NCBI GenBank assembly: GCA_963779845.1 | Contig: CAVZZV010000002.1 | Location: forward strand, 372,001-436,000 | Reading direction: 5' to 3' | DNA length: 64,000 nucleotides | Source: CAVZZV01 sp963779845 | GTDB taxonomy: Bacteria; Bacteroidota; Bacteroidia; Bacteroidales; GCA-2748055 | Part shown: positions 47,630-57,342 of the stretch, one piece after another | How positions within the stretch are numbered: the first letter of the stretch is position 1 | Layout of the letters: each line of letters begins with the position of its first letter | Translations under genes and position numbers: made by a program | The notes under the pieces: model-generated | Database searches by the model: none | What the model was told of the DNA's origin: nothing | What the model saw: the letters and a program-made list of their open reading frames with translations, nothing else

Positions 47630-50600
47630 GGAATACGGCCTTGGAATCACCTTTAACTCTGAATTTGAGGTACAAACATTTGATTACACTATAGCAATGT
47701 ATCCGGAACTGCCAAGGGTGTATGGGCAAACCTTTGTTACGGGGATGAAAGACCTGGTAAATTTAGAAAATACCATGACTGACACCATAAAGTCAGGGGT
47801 AAAAGTTCTGCTGTTTAGTCAATATGAAAAGCTGGAACGGGTCCCTTCAACGGAAAATGCAATCGGCACCCTTTCGATAAAAAACACCTATACCGATGCC
47901 AACGGAAGGTATAGTTTTGAAAAGTTGCCCCTGGAAATAGATATGTCGGGATGGAAAGCAGGGGATACTGCCACCTATAAGGGCATAGTTGCAGGCCCTA
48001 AACGGTGGCTGATTACCAAGCCTAAGGGATTCGGATTGATTGAGAAAGATCTCGGGACGCCAAAATACGGCGACCAGATCGAAGCGAACCTGATGTTAAA
48101 CCCGGATGGGATTGCTATGGGCTATGTTGTGGACGAAGATGGAAAAGCAGTGCCTTCGAGTGTGAAACTTGAAGGATACCCGGCAATTAAAACGGGTACG
48201 CCTTCATTATGGACTGCTTTCGCTTTAGTGGGGGCTAATGCCCAGGGAATGGGAAATATACCTCCCGCTTCCCAGATGTTTGTATTTTTAGCTCCTTCCG
48301 CGGAAACATCAAACCTTAAAATAATCCCCAACGATCTGAGTAGCTATGTCCCCCTCGATACCAGCATGCGTGTGGCTAAGGTAAAGGATACCAAACCCGG
48401 GGAAATTGGGAAATATGTGGTTAAAAAACTAATGCACAGGGTTCAATTTAAGATTCAGGGTTATTCCCAACCCCCCGGTAAGTTACAGCTACCGGCTACC
48501 CCTTTGCCCGGAGTGAAAGTAAAGGTGAGTAATATTGTGGATCAGGTCGAGGGTATTTCAGATGAAAATGGCATGGTTACACTTCAGTTTACCAACTCTG
48601 AAACTCTGTTTACATTGGATGTTATCCCTCCTGGGAATTCCGACTATCCTTCCCTTCAGACAGGTTTTACGAGTACTCCCGGTACTAAAACTGTTTTTAA
48701 AAAGACCATAAGCCTCTACCCTGGAAATAAAATAATGGGCACAGTGACGATTGGAGAGGGAAATAAACCTGCCGATTCCGTTAAAATATACATTGACGGG
48801 AACCCGGATATACATACCTATTCCGGTAAGGACGGAAAATACCTCCTGAGGAAAATTCCATCCGAAATAAATAATTGTATTGTAAAGGCGGAAAAATATG
48901 ATCCTGAAACAACAATTATCGGGGATAACTCCGGACAAATAACCCTGCCCCGTTCTGCTCCGGTGAACCTTCATCTTGAAATCGTCCCCAGTATGCCTGC
49001 TGAATTATTTGGTTTCCCCGTCGTGATCGATTCCGTGCAACAAACCGGAAATACTGCCATTATATCCGGTTCCTTGGCAGAGGTGTCCAAATTAAAAAGC
49101 GGTAATTTTCAATTGCAGTCCTCCGAACAGGTGCAACTTAATTTTTCAAAGGTAAAACTGGTCAAGAGTACCGCCGGTTCGACGTTTGTACCTGAGGCCT
49201 CATCCATTCTTCTCGATGCCGACAAATTAGACCTCATAATTAACAATTCTTATGTTGGAGAGCATTTGCCGGCATCCGGTGCGCTTATTTCAATCGAAAA
49301 AGGGAAAAGCGAAAAAGGAATAATCAGGGGGAAAGTCAAACTGAAAAATTCCTTTGGATTTAACGCCAGCTTGTTTTCATTTAAGGATGGAGGGGCCTGG
49401 TTAAACAGCGGACAGTCAAACAATGAAATCAACGTGTTTAGCCCGCCATCCCCAATTGTCCTCAGACCCTTCAAATATGGATTATCGGGATCAAACGGAA
49501 GTGATTTCGGGGTAAGTCTGAAAGGATTTGATGGTATCGGGCACAAGAACAACAGTTTCCTTAGCCGGGATACCATGATTTTATCTTTAAGCCTAAGCAC
49601 TAAAGAGATCCAAAACATCAACCCTTCAAAAATCACCATCGATATACCGCAACTTCGGATTACCAATTCAGGCTTCGAGCCAGTAAATGGTACACAAGAA
49701 CTTACCTTTGATCTTGAAAACTGGAAGGTTACATCCAAAGACTGGAAATTCTCCCAGCAGTCCGCGGGCTTTGAATTGGGAACAGCGAGTTTAAAAACCG
49801 GAACGGTCGATCTTCCTGTCGGAAATATTGAAATAACCCCTGTTAGTTTCCATATATGGCAAATAAAGCTGAAGGAAATGAACTTAAGCGGGGTGGCTCC
49901 CATTACCCTGGAGACAGAAGATGTCTCCTTCGGGTATTTTAATTCAATAGGCAAAGACCAAAAGGGGCATTGGAGACTTGCTGCTGTGGGACTTGCCGGG
50001 CAACCTGCGGTAACGATATCAGGGCTGCCGGGATTGAAATCCGGAACAAAATTGTCCTTCGGCACTTTTGCATTTCTGAGTAATGGGGAGCAATCCCTTG
50101 ACTTCATTCAGACCGGTGAGGAACTTGAATTTTACCAAACTCTGAAGGTAAAGCCTATTGCTATTTACCCGTATGACGGATATTTCCTTTTGGACGGCTC
50201 AATGGATCTGGGAATCCCCCGGATTGAAAAACAGAATGGTTCTATCCGATATTCGAAAAGCGGAGGGGCCATTAAATTTGACCTGTACCCTTTGAACATG
50301 GACTTCGAAGGACCGGGAAAAGTCCGTTTTTATTCAAGTCAGTTATTTGGTGATCAGAAGTTCAGCAATGGCACTTTTCAGGCACCCGGAGAAATAAGGG
50401 ATGAAGAAGGGATAAAACTCAAAGGGGTTTTGCACCGTACGTTAACAGGTACCTGGCTGGAGGTTGATCCTTACAACCAAATATTGCCCATAGGAAGTAA
50501 CGGCACCACAAGACTTATTGATGTCAGGGGGGAGATGCGCGTTGACAATCAGGTAAAAGACTGGCAGCTGTTTAAATTTGAAGGAATAATGGATGGAGTA

Positions 50601-51473
50601 AAAGGTATGGAGGGAGACAAGAAGAAGTCTTTTACTATTAACGGCGATATTGTAGCCAATAATCAGAATGTGAAAGTGAAGAACATTGATACCGGCTTCG
50701 GGCAGCTCAATATTACCTTTGATTATAAAAACGCCCGTATGATCGGGGATATGGATATAAACCAGAGCTTTGGCGGGATAACTCTTCATGGTGTGGCCAA
50801 TATGCTGGTTGACGGAAGTGGATGGTATTTTCTGGCTGGGGGACAGGCAGAAATACCTGGGTTAGGTGATATACAAAGCGGATTCATGATCGGCGATTAC
50901 GCCTTAATGCCCCCGGATGTGACCGGAAAACTGATGCAGTTTGCCTATGATAAACACATTCCCTCTTCCTTCAGCAATCATATCTCCGGGATGTTTATTA
51001 CAGGTAGAAAATCGGTACCCATTATAGATATACCGGATATAAGCATCGATCTTTGGATCCTGAGTGCAAAACTTGGCGTGGATGCGGGATTGGATGCCCG
51101 GTTATGGATGGGTTTTGATGGAGGTTCAAACGAGTATGGGATCGGGGCAATGGCCTTTGCCCATGCCTATTTTGTTGCCAGCTCCATTACCTGTACGAAC
51201 CTCTCAGCAGATGCAAGGGCCGAGATGGGGGCGAAGGGCAGTTATAATACTGGTTTAGGTACATTCACTGTGGAAGGATGCGGCAGCTTCTCCTTAGCAG
51301 CCAGGATTGAGCAGTGTTTTCCAACCCTGGTAGCGGGTTGCGAAGGATGCATTGGAAAGACCATCAGCAAGTCTATTAAGGTAAACCTTCTCCTGAATTC
51401 GCAAGGAAAAACCGATCTTTCTTTTGGATTTGGGAACTGTAGTGGGGCGAGCACTATGTCTGCCGGATGGTAG
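47604..51473 (+). pseudogene. Large TANFOR-like surface protein, 3' segment
   Basis: 1289 codons, the bulk of the broken gene. It contains several carboxypeptidase-regulatory-like modules (TDANGRYSFEKLPLE, SGKDGKYLLRKIPSE, GISDENGMVTLQFTN) in the first ~500 residues, followed by long beta-sheet repeats of unknown fold. The C-terminal ~130 residues are Cys-containing (ITCTNLS, GCGSFS, AGCEGCIGK, GNCSGAS). No T9SS sorting tail is visible. It lacks a signal peptide, so it cannot be an independent exported protein as it stands. It is followed 64 bases later by the fibronectin-III gene. It is probably displayed on the surface when intact; the function is unknown. Confidence 0.65.
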
Positions 51474-51537
51474 GTTGATAAAATTGAAACAGGATATAAA
51501 ATAAAAATAGTCATTTACTTCCAATCTTTATATTCAA

Positions 51538-53604
51538 ATGATGTTAATTATGAATAATAAACGGGCAATAGGAAAATCATTTCTGCTTCTGTTTTGTCTT
51601 CTTTGTCCTTTCCTGGCACATAGCCAATACCCTTTGGCCACAGGCTCACCACATGGCATCTACATTTTTCTGGACAATCGGATTCCGGTCAACAGCGGGT
51701 ATAAAATATCCCGGTCGGAAGACAAAAGGGACAATTTTCAATCTCTGGGATCGGTGGAAGCTCCACGAAGCATGGAAGAGCTTAAGGAAAGAATATTGAA
51801 ATACCAACCCCTTTTTATCGATCTGGGCTCTTATTCGGATGCGGATATTAAGAGGATGTGGGATTATATCTCAAAATATCCTGTAATTGATACCCTTCCC
51901 CCGGCAAACTACCCGGTCATGCACCTTGCCGCAGGAACGGCATTTCTGGATCAGACGGCTGTTGAGGGAATTAATTATAAATACAGGATTGAAAACCCTG
52001 CAGGGGAGGGGAAAGAGAGGAGTAAAACCACAAATGTTGTTTCATACCCTTTTTACCCGAAATTGCCAATGCCAAAATTCAACGCGGCGAATCCATCGCC
52101 GAATAACATATACGCCGATTGGTGGGTTAATGCTGATCCATTGCTTTATTCTTTCAGGGTGTATCGTAGGCAAAATATGGCCGGGGAGTTTCTTAAGCTG
52201 GAAACGGAAAGAGGATTCTATAACAGAGGGGATAGTCTTTTTCTGGTTGTTAATGATCGGAGTGTCAGGCCACGCACTGTTTATGAATATTATATCGAGC
52301 CATTGGACCGTCTTGGAAACTCCGGAAAACCTTCCGAAGTATCGATGATCACCAGTTTCGTACAAAATGATGTGCCCGTACTAACGCGGTTTAATGTAGG
52401 ACAGGGAAGCGAAGACCATGAGACATTGTTGACCTGGAAACTCAGCGATCCAGGACTTGTTCGAAGTGTTAGTGTATTCAGGAGCGACAATTATGATTCT
52501 GCCTATATAAAAGTAGCGGAATTGTCACATCTTGATACAACTTATTTGGATCATGTACCCGGAGCCATGGAAAACTATTATTATTATCTTGTTCTACAGG
52601 GGATTATGAATAAAAGCTATCCAAGTGCAAAGGTTGCCGGGCATGCGTCCAATAAGAAAGCCCCGGAGCCTCCCGAAAATTTTGCTGTGCTGACGATCGA
52701 TGGCGGCGTAAAAGTTTACTGGAACCATCTCGATCCCACTGTTATCGGTTATTATGTTTACCGGGATGAAGGCGTAAATGGTGAACTCTCACAATTGTCG
52801 GGTTTAATCTCCGCAACCGGTGAGCTGGTGGCCTATATCGATACTTCCAGGGGATTGCGGGGAAATCTTAGCTACCGGTATGCCGTTAAAGCGGTGAGTG
52901 ATGGTTATCTGCTCAGCGCACTATCAGAGATTGCTACTGCCAGGCCGGGAATAAAAACGATCAGTCTTCCACCTTCAAACTTAAGGGGGGGATTTGCCCA
53001 GGGGAAGGTGTTGCTGGTTTGGGACGATATGTACCGCGAAAACGAGTTCCTTCTGGGCTATAAGGTTTATCGAAAAAAAGAGGGAGAGGCGGAATTTTCC
53101 GCCATCACTGAGGAAATGCTCTTATTCAACGAAAACACTTTCGCCGATAGTCTTATTGAACGGGGCGCCATATATAATTACGCGGTTTCAGCCGTGGACG
53201 AATCGGGAACAGAAAGTCTCCTGAGTAGCCTTTATGAGATTATAATCCCGGTGGAGCCGGGCAAGGTAATTCCACCTTATGGATTGAGGGTTACCAGATC
53301 TGCAAAAGGCATTGAACTCTCCTGGCCAGCGGATGAGGATAGCAATAATTCTATCAGGGTGTACCGTTATGTTGCAGGTCAGGAGGCCCAAAAAATTGCA
53401 GATATACCTGCCGGTAATTTTAGTTATTTAGATAATACTGTTCAGAAGGGAGCATTGTATTTTTATTATTTAAGAGCGGTAAATCCGGAGGGAGAGGAGA
53501 GTGGACCCTCCGAGGTGGAGGGGGGAGGTATTAGGAAGTTTGAGTTGGAGGGAGCAGTAATTAGGATGAAACCCTCGGCACCTTCGCCCTGGAATTCAAA
53601 CTGA
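51538..53604 (+). CDS. Secreted fibronectin type III repeat protein
   Basis: 688 residues with a signal peptide (ending AHSQ); ATGs at 51538, 51541 and 51550 are all in frame. It has several fibronectin-III-like repeats, recognised by LTWKLSDPGLVRSVSVFRS, VKVYWNHLDPTVIGYYVYRD, VLLVWDDMYRENEFLLGYKVYRK and IELSWPADEDSNNSIRVYRY. The last ~30 residues fall in a degenerate purine-rich repeat (53535-53554), so the C-terminus may have drifted. It is the last gene of the barrel/TANFOR operon. Such proteins are often adhesins or scaffolds; no catalytic domain is seen. Confidence 0.8.
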   Translation: MMLIMNNKRAIGKSFLLLFCLLCPFLAHSQYPLATGSPHGIYIFLDNRIPVNSGYKISRSEDKRDNFQSLGSVEAPRSMEELKERILKYQPLFIDLGSYSDADIKRMWDYISKYPVIDTLPPANYPVMHLAAGTAFLDQTAVEGINYKYRIENPAGEGKERSKTTNVVSYPFYPKLPMPKFNAANPSPNNIYADWWVNADPLLYSFRVYRRQNMAGEFLKLETERGFYNRGDSLFLVVNDRSVRPRTVYEYYIEPLDRLGNSGKPSEVSMITSFVQNDVPVLTRFNVGQGSEDHETLLTWKLSDPGLVRSVSVFRSDNYDSAYIKVAELSHLDTTYLDHVPGAMENYYYYLVLQGIMNKSYPSAKVAGHASNKKAPEPPENFAVLTIDGGVKVYWNHLDPTVIGYYVYRDEGVNGELSQLSGLISATGELVAYIDTSRGLRGNLSYRYAVKAVSDGYLLSALSEIATARPGIKTISLPPSNLRGGFAQGKVLLVWDDMYRENEFLLGYKVYRKKEGEAEFSAITEEMLLFNENTFADSLIERGAIYNYAVSAVDESGTESLLSSLYEIIIPVEPGKVIPPYGLRVTRSAKGIELSWPADEDSNNSIRVYRYVAGQEAQKIADIPAGNFSYLDNTVQKGALYFYYLRAVNPEGEESGPSEVEGGGIRKFELEGAVIRMKPSAPSPWNSN

Positions 53605-53658
53605 AACTGAAGTGAATCAATCCGGTTTAAGAAGTTTGGAGTTTGAGTTGCAAGGGAG
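53535..53658. repeat. Degenerate GAAGTTTGAGTTG repeats at convergent gene ends
   Basis: GAAGTTTGAGTTGGAGGGAG (53535-53554) and a related copy with GAAGTTTGGAGTTTGAGTTG (53631-53650) lie in the 3' ends of the convergent fibronectin and MNT genes. They belong to the text-like degenerate repeats also seen at 56672-56800 and 57214-57290. Confidence 0.5.
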
Positions 53659-53973
53659 TATCTCTTTTAAATAAAAAACCTTGCCGAACTTTTCAATATG
53701 TTGTATAATATCTTTATCCTTCACAAATTGAGGGGAAACAACATCGATACAATAGGGGATAGGGCTTGCTTCATTTAATTTTCCACTCAGGTTCATCGAA
53801 GATTCCGGTAGGATGTTAGCTCCGTAGATCGCAATGTCAATATCACTCCCCTTTTTGTAATTGCCCATGGCACGGCTGCCGAATATTACTGCCCTCTCTA
53901 TTTCCTCGTGTTCCTTCAGGGTATTTAGAATTATGGAAAAACTTTTTTCTGTAATCCCGTATTTATTCTTCAT
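53617..53973 (-). CDS. MNT nucleotidyltransferase (antitoxin of HEPN/MNT pair)
   Basis: 118 residues. The N-terminal part has the minimal nucleotidyltransferase signature FGSRAMGNYKKGSDIDIAIY, with Gly32-Ser33 and the metal-binding Asp44 and Asp46. In HEPN/MNT systems the MNT protein adds AMP to the HEPN toxin RNase and silences it. It overlaps the HEPN gene by 11 bases, the usual arrangement. The last ~15 residues lie in the GAAGTTTGAGTTG repeat, so the C-terminus may be extended by repeat sequence. No substrate outside the pair is implied. Confidence 0.85.
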   Translation of the reverse strand: MKNKYGITEKSFSIILNTLKEHEEIERAVIFGSRAMGNYKKGSDIDIAIYGANILPESSMNLSGKLNEASPIPYCIDVVSPQFVKDKDIIQHIEKFGKVFYLKEILPCNSNSKLLKPD

Positions 53974-54376
53974 CTTTCTTTTTAGATAGGGTATTATAGA
54001 GCTTATGCAATTGCTGTGTATAACTGGTCATTATAAGTTTTATTGCTGTTCTTGCTTCATCTTCATTATAGGTATGGGACATGAGGTTCCTTTTTTCCAA
54101 CATATCCATCCAAACATCGCCATTGTCTATAAGGGAATACTGAAAAGACATTTTTATAACGTCCCTGGGAAAGACAGCCTCCACCTGCATGTATTCCAAA
54201 TAATCCTTAAGGGTTTTCCAGGCGACTTCAAAAGTGAATTCGAAAGACTGGATGATTCCTTGCTGTTCCAATTCGGACAGTTTTCTTTCGGATGCAGTTT
54301 CTACTCCCTGTAGAAGGATATTTAGAGCCCTCGTATAATTGTTGAACCTTTGCCGCCAGCGTATTTCTTTGATCAT
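53963..54376 (-). CDS. HEPN domain protein (HI0074-type, toxin of HEPN/MNT pair)
   Basis: 137 residues, all-helical. It belongs to the nucleotidyltransferase substrate-binding group: GIIQSFEFTFEVAWKTLKDYLE is the family's central helix. The HEPN RNase motif R-x4-H is present as RNLMSH (Arg96, His101), so it could be an active RNA-cutting toxin. The promoter at 54396-54426 gives a short leader of about 13 bases. It is the first gene of the two-gene operon. Confidence 0.85.
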   Translation of the reverse strand: MIKEIRWRQRFNNYTRALNILLQGVETASERKLSELEQQGIIQSFEFTFEVAWKTLKDYLEYMQVEAVFPRDVIKMSFQYSLIDNGDVWMDMLEKRNLMSHTYNEDEARTAIKLIMTSYTQQLHKLYNTLSKKKDEE

Positions 54377-54395
54377 TTGAAAAAATTAATTTAGT

Positions 54396-54426
54396 CAAAA
54401 ATACAATATTTCAAGAATATTTTCAA
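54396..54426 (-). promoter_or_regulatory. Promoter of the HEPN/MNT operon
   Basis: On the minus strand TTG (54426-54424), 20 bases, then TATTTTTG (54403-54396): an exact -33/-7 match, 20 bases before the HEPN start codon. Confidence 0.6.
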
Positions 54427-54550
54427 CAGATCTATATTTCACTATTTATTGGGAAGGGAAGAAAACCTATTTCTTTATACCGGTTCATTTTTTGGTAGAA
54501 GGTTTAAAACCTTAACCGGGTTTATTTTTTCTTCATTTATGTAAAAACCG

Positions 54551-54558
54551 TATCTTCG
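54551..54558 (+). promoter_or_regulatory. -7-like element for the glycosyltransferase gene
   Basis: TATCTTCG differs from TAnnTTTG at one base and is followed by C. It lies 38 bases before the TTG start at 54596. No clear -33 TTG is seen. Confidence 0.35.
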
Positions 54559-54595
54559 CTAAAAATCTTTAAATTTACTTTTTTAAGCAAAACAA

Positions 54596-55351
54596 TTGAA
54601 GGAAAACCTTGTCATCATTCCTACCTATAAGGAAAAAGAAAATATTGCCCAACTCATTGATGTGATATTCGGGCTTAAGACCGGGTTCGATATCCTGATA
54701 ATCGATGATAACTCCCCTGATGGGACCGCTGATATCGTAAAAGAGCTGCAAGTGAGGTATAACGGGAAACTTCATCTTATCGAACGGGAAGGTAAACTGG
54801 GACTGGGAACAGCCTATATTGCCGGTTTTCGATGGGCCCTCAAAAAGGATTACCGCCACATCTTTGAAATGGATGCTGATTTCTCGCATGATCCAATGGA
54901 TCTGGTAAAGCTTTATGAAGCCTGCTCAAAAGGGGGTGCTGACCTCGCAATTGGTTCCCGGTATGTTTCCGGGGTAAATGTTGTAAATTGGCCAATAGGA
55001 AGAGTTCTCATCTCCTATTTTGCCTCTGTTTATGTCCGTTGGATTACCCGCATGAATATCCACGATTCAACTGCGGGGTTTAAATGCTATAAGAGGATTG
55101 TGCTGGAAACCATAGCTCTGGACAAAATCAAGTTTAAGGGTTATGCTTTTCAGATAGAGATGAAATTTACTGCCTGGAAATATGGTTTTAAGATAGTTGA
55201 AGTTCCCATTATATTCACCGATCGTAAAGAAGGGTCGTCAAAGATGAGTGGAGGGATCGTGAGCGAGGCCATCTTTGGGGTCGTAAAGATGAAAATCTCG
55301 AGTTATTTTAAATCCTATAAAAGGGCTGACAATGGGCAATTACCTCATTAA
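54596..55351 (+). CDS. Polyprenol-phosphate mannosyltransferase-like GT2 enzyme
   Basis: 251 residues from a TTG start; no ATG precedes the conserved VIIPTYKEKENI. GT2 features are the N-terminal Rossmann half with LIIDDNSPDGT, the DxD-type FEMDADFSHDP (~96-106), and GSRYVSG and FKCYKR segments typical of dolichol-phosphate-mannose synthases. It transfers a hexose from a nucleotide sugar to a polyprenyl phosphate on the inner face of the membrane. It lacks the C-terminal membrane helices of some relatives. It overlaps the dihydroorotase gene by 20 bases, an arrangement also known in other Bacteroidota. Confidence 0.88.
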   Translation: MKENLVIIPTYKEKENIAQLIDVIFGLKTGFDILIIDDNSPDGTADIVKELQVRYNGKLHLIEREGKLGLGTAYIAGFRWALKKDYRHIFEMDADFSHDPMDLVKLYEACSKGGADLAIGSRYVSGVNVVNWPIGRVLISYFASVYVRWITRMNIHDSTAGFKCYKRIVLETIALDKIKFKGYAFQIEMKFTAWKYGFKIVEVPIIFTDRKEGSSKMSGGIVSEAIFGVVKMKISSYFKSYKRADNGQLPH

Positions 55352-56672
55352 TAATGCCAGAATAATATCCGATGGACAATCATTTAAGGGAAACCTATTG
55401 GTTGCGGGTGATGAGATATCTAAAATAAGCACTGAATCCATTGAAGCACCAATAGGCACGCGGGTAATTGATGCCACAGGGAAATGGCTTCTGCCTGGGG
55501 TTATCGATGATCAGGTTCACTTTCGCGAGCCCGGTTTAACCCATAAGGCGGATATTGTTTCAGAATCTGCCGCTGCGGCTGCCGGAGGCATTACTTCCTA
55601 TATGGAAATGCCCAATACCCATCCTCAAACCACGAGCATTGATGCATTGAGAAAGAAATTTGAACTGGCTGCTGAAAAATCGCTGGTAAATTATTCCTTT
55701 TACCTTGGTGCCACGAATGACAACATATCCGAAATAAAGAAGATAGATCCAAAAACCACCTGTGGGGTCAAAATTTTTATGGGGGCTTCTACCGGAAATA
55801 TGCTGGTGGACAGCCGAAAAAGCCTGGAAGCCATCCATGCTGAATCGCCCGTTCTGATCGCTACCCATTGCGAAGATGAGACGACCATCAGGAATAATGC
55901 CGCATTTTTTCGGGAAAAATACGGGGAAAACATCCCCATGTCCGCACATCCACTGATACGAACTGCCGAGGCCTGTTATAAATCATCTTCCCTGGCTGTT
56001 GAACTGGCAGAAAAGTATCAATCCAGGTTACATATTTTGCACATATCGACCGCAAAAGAGCTGGGCCTTTTTCGCAATGATATCATACTTGAAGAAAAAC
56101 GAATCACTTCCGAAGTATGCGTGCATCATTTATTCTTCGACGATCGTTATTACGAATCCAAGGGCAGTCTGATAAAGTGGAACCCGGCTGTTAAATCCCC
56201 ATCCGACAGGGAGGCTTTATTTGCCGGATTGCTGAATGGCAAGCTGGATGTCATCGCGACCGATCACGCCCCACATACCCTTCAGGAAAAAAGTAATTCC
56301 TATTTCTCTGCTCCATCAGGTGGGCCCATGGTTCAACACAGCCTGGTGGCCATGCTAGAATTCTGTCACCAAAAACTCATCACGCCTGGGAAAGTCGTGG
56401 AAAAAATGTGCCATGCTCCCGCCGATCTTTTCCGTGTAAGCAAAAGAGGCTATCTCCGGAAAGGCTATTATGCCGATATGGTCCTTGTTGATCCTGCGAC
56501 AGAGTGGCGGGTAGAGAGGGGTCAATTGCTATATAAATGTGGCTGGTCACCCATGGAAGGAGAGATTTTTCATTCCAGGGTTGAAGCTACATTCGTTAAT
56601 GGGGAAATTGTTTATGAGAAGGGGGAGGTTTTGAAGGGGAAATCGGCAAGGCCATTAGAGTTTAGAAGATGA
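55332..56672 (+). CDS. pyrC: Dihydroorotase
   Basis: 446 residues. It has the amidohydrolase metal motif DDQVHFREPGLTH (His63, Arg65 binding carboxylate), MEMPNTHPQTT, HCEDETTIR (~176), HILHIST and DHAPHT with the catalytic Asp. It closes carbamoyl-aspartate to dihydroorotate in pyrimidine synthesis in the cytoplasm. The length fits the dihydroorotase type of Bacteroidota. It is co-translated with the upstream GT2 gene. The last few bases run into the AGTTGAT repeat zone downstream. An allantoinase is unlikely given the DDQVHFREPGLTH pattern and context. Confidence 0.9.
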   Translation: MGNYLINNARIISDGQSFKGNLLVAGDEISKISTESIEAPIGTRVIDATGKWLLPGVIDDQVHFREPGLTHKADIVSESAAAAAGGITSYMEMPNTHPQTTSIDALRKKFELAAEKSLVNYSFYLGATNDNISEIKKIDPKTTCGVKIFMGASTGNMLVDSRKSLEAIHAESPVLIATHCEDETTIRNNAAFFREKYGENIPMSAHPLIRTAEACYKSSSLAVELAEKYQSRLHILHISTAKELGLFRNDIILEEKRITSEVCVHHLFFDDRYYESKGSLIKWNPAVKSPSDREALFAGLLNGKLDVIATDHAPHTLQEKSNSYFSAPSGGPMVQHSLVAMLEFCHQKLITPGKVVEKMCHAPADLFRVSKRGYLRKGYYADMVLVDPATEWRVERGQLLYKCGWSPMEGEIFHSRVEATFVNGEIVYEKGEVLKGKSARPLEFRR

Positions 56673-56800
56673 GTTGACAAGTTGATGTGTTGATGTAGAG
56701 ACAATTCATGAATTGTTTTTGTGTAAAACCTCGGTGTTGATGGATTGGTAATAAGTTGATAAGTTGAAGTGAGTTGATGTTTATAGGTTGATGAGTTCAC
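56672..56800. repeat. Degenerate AGTTGAT heptad repeats with an embedded palindrome
   Basis: Immediately after pyrC the sequence repeats AGTTGAT/GTTGATG units, many spaced by seven or eight bases (from 56671 to about 56793). A perfect 16-base palindrome, ACAATTCATGAATTGT (56701-56716), preceded by GTAGAG and followed by TTTTT, interrupts it. The palindrome could end pyrC transcription. The region encodes nothing convincing. Confidence 0.6.
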
Positions 56801-56856
56801 CTATTTCATCAGAGGTTTCATCGGTGGGAGCAATTCCGATATTAGATCCCTGCCAC

Positions 56857-57117
56857 TCACCACAGATCGGGCATAAAGGCCGCGTAGGCTTTTTCTTCCT
56901 TTGTTTTATCGTTGTATTGTATTTTACCCCTCCGGAATAGTTGCTCCGTATACCCATTTTCGACCAGTCCACTAAAGGCACTGACCCACTGCCATCTGGC
57001 TCCAAATATACCGGTTTGGTTAGTAACTGCCCGCCAATTTCCCTGTGCTTCCCATTTTGAACCCCAAATGCGATAATGGCCCTTTAATTGGGAATTTCTT
57101 GGTAACAAAACGGCCAC
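56857..57117 (-). CDS. Hypothetical small frame, possibly degenerate
   Basis: 86 codons beginning MAVLLPRNSQLKGHYRIWG. I do not recognise it. It is basic and Trp-rich (RIWGSKWEAQGNWR, GARWQWV). Sequence in the next frame (down to 56781) reads RPLCPICGEWQGSNIG and ends in repeat-derived residues, so the two may be pieces of one broken gene with half a zinc ribbon. A hairpin CCTTTAT-TGCGC-ATAAAGG (57122-57140) sits just before the start. No promoter is seen. It could be non-coding. Confidence 0.25.
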   Translation of the reverse strand: MAVLLPRNSQLKGHYRIWGSKWEAQGNWRAVTNQTGIFGARWQWVSAFSGLVENGYTEQLFRRGKIQYNDKTKEEKAYAAFMPDLW

Positions 57118-57213
57118 TCAACCTTTATTGCGCATAAAGGTATATCGTTGATTCTTTTTAATGTAATGATCATGATGGGAGTGGTTTTGTTGTAGCTGCC
57201 TCACCCTTTGTTA

Positions 57214-57290
57214 AGTCAAGCTTCCAGCTTCCAGCCTCAAGCCTCCAGCCTCAAGCTTCCAGCTTTCAAGCCTCCACCCTCCCCTTACAT
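57214..57290. repeat. Heptad CYTCMAG repeats before the aspartate kinase gene
   Basis: The sequence alternates CTTCCAG, CCTCAAG and CCTCCAG units every seven bases, about ten units long. An open frame runs through it into the kinase but has no family similarity, so it is not part of the protein. Confidence 0.65.
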
Positions 57291-57306
57291 TCCCAATTAT
57301 TATCCT

Positions 57307-57314
57307 TATTTTTG
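57307..57314 (+). promoter_or_regulatory. -7 element of the aspartate kinase gene
   Basis: TATTTTTG followed by C is an exact TAnnTTTG match, 29 bases before the ATG at 57343. No -33 TTG is present at the right distance. Confidence 0.5.
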
Positions 57315-57342
57315 CTTCCTGAAAACGCAAATATCACAAGCT

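Noticed and set aside
49250..50107. 285-codon minus-strand frame opposite the large TANFOR-like gene
   Set aside because: Low-complexity Pro/Ser-rich shadow of a beta-rich coding strand, with no start signals.
57208..57342. N-terminal extension of the aspartate kinase
   Set aside because: These 45 codons translate a seven-base repeat; the conserved start EKIGGTSM follows the ATG at 57343, and a -7 element lies inside the extension.
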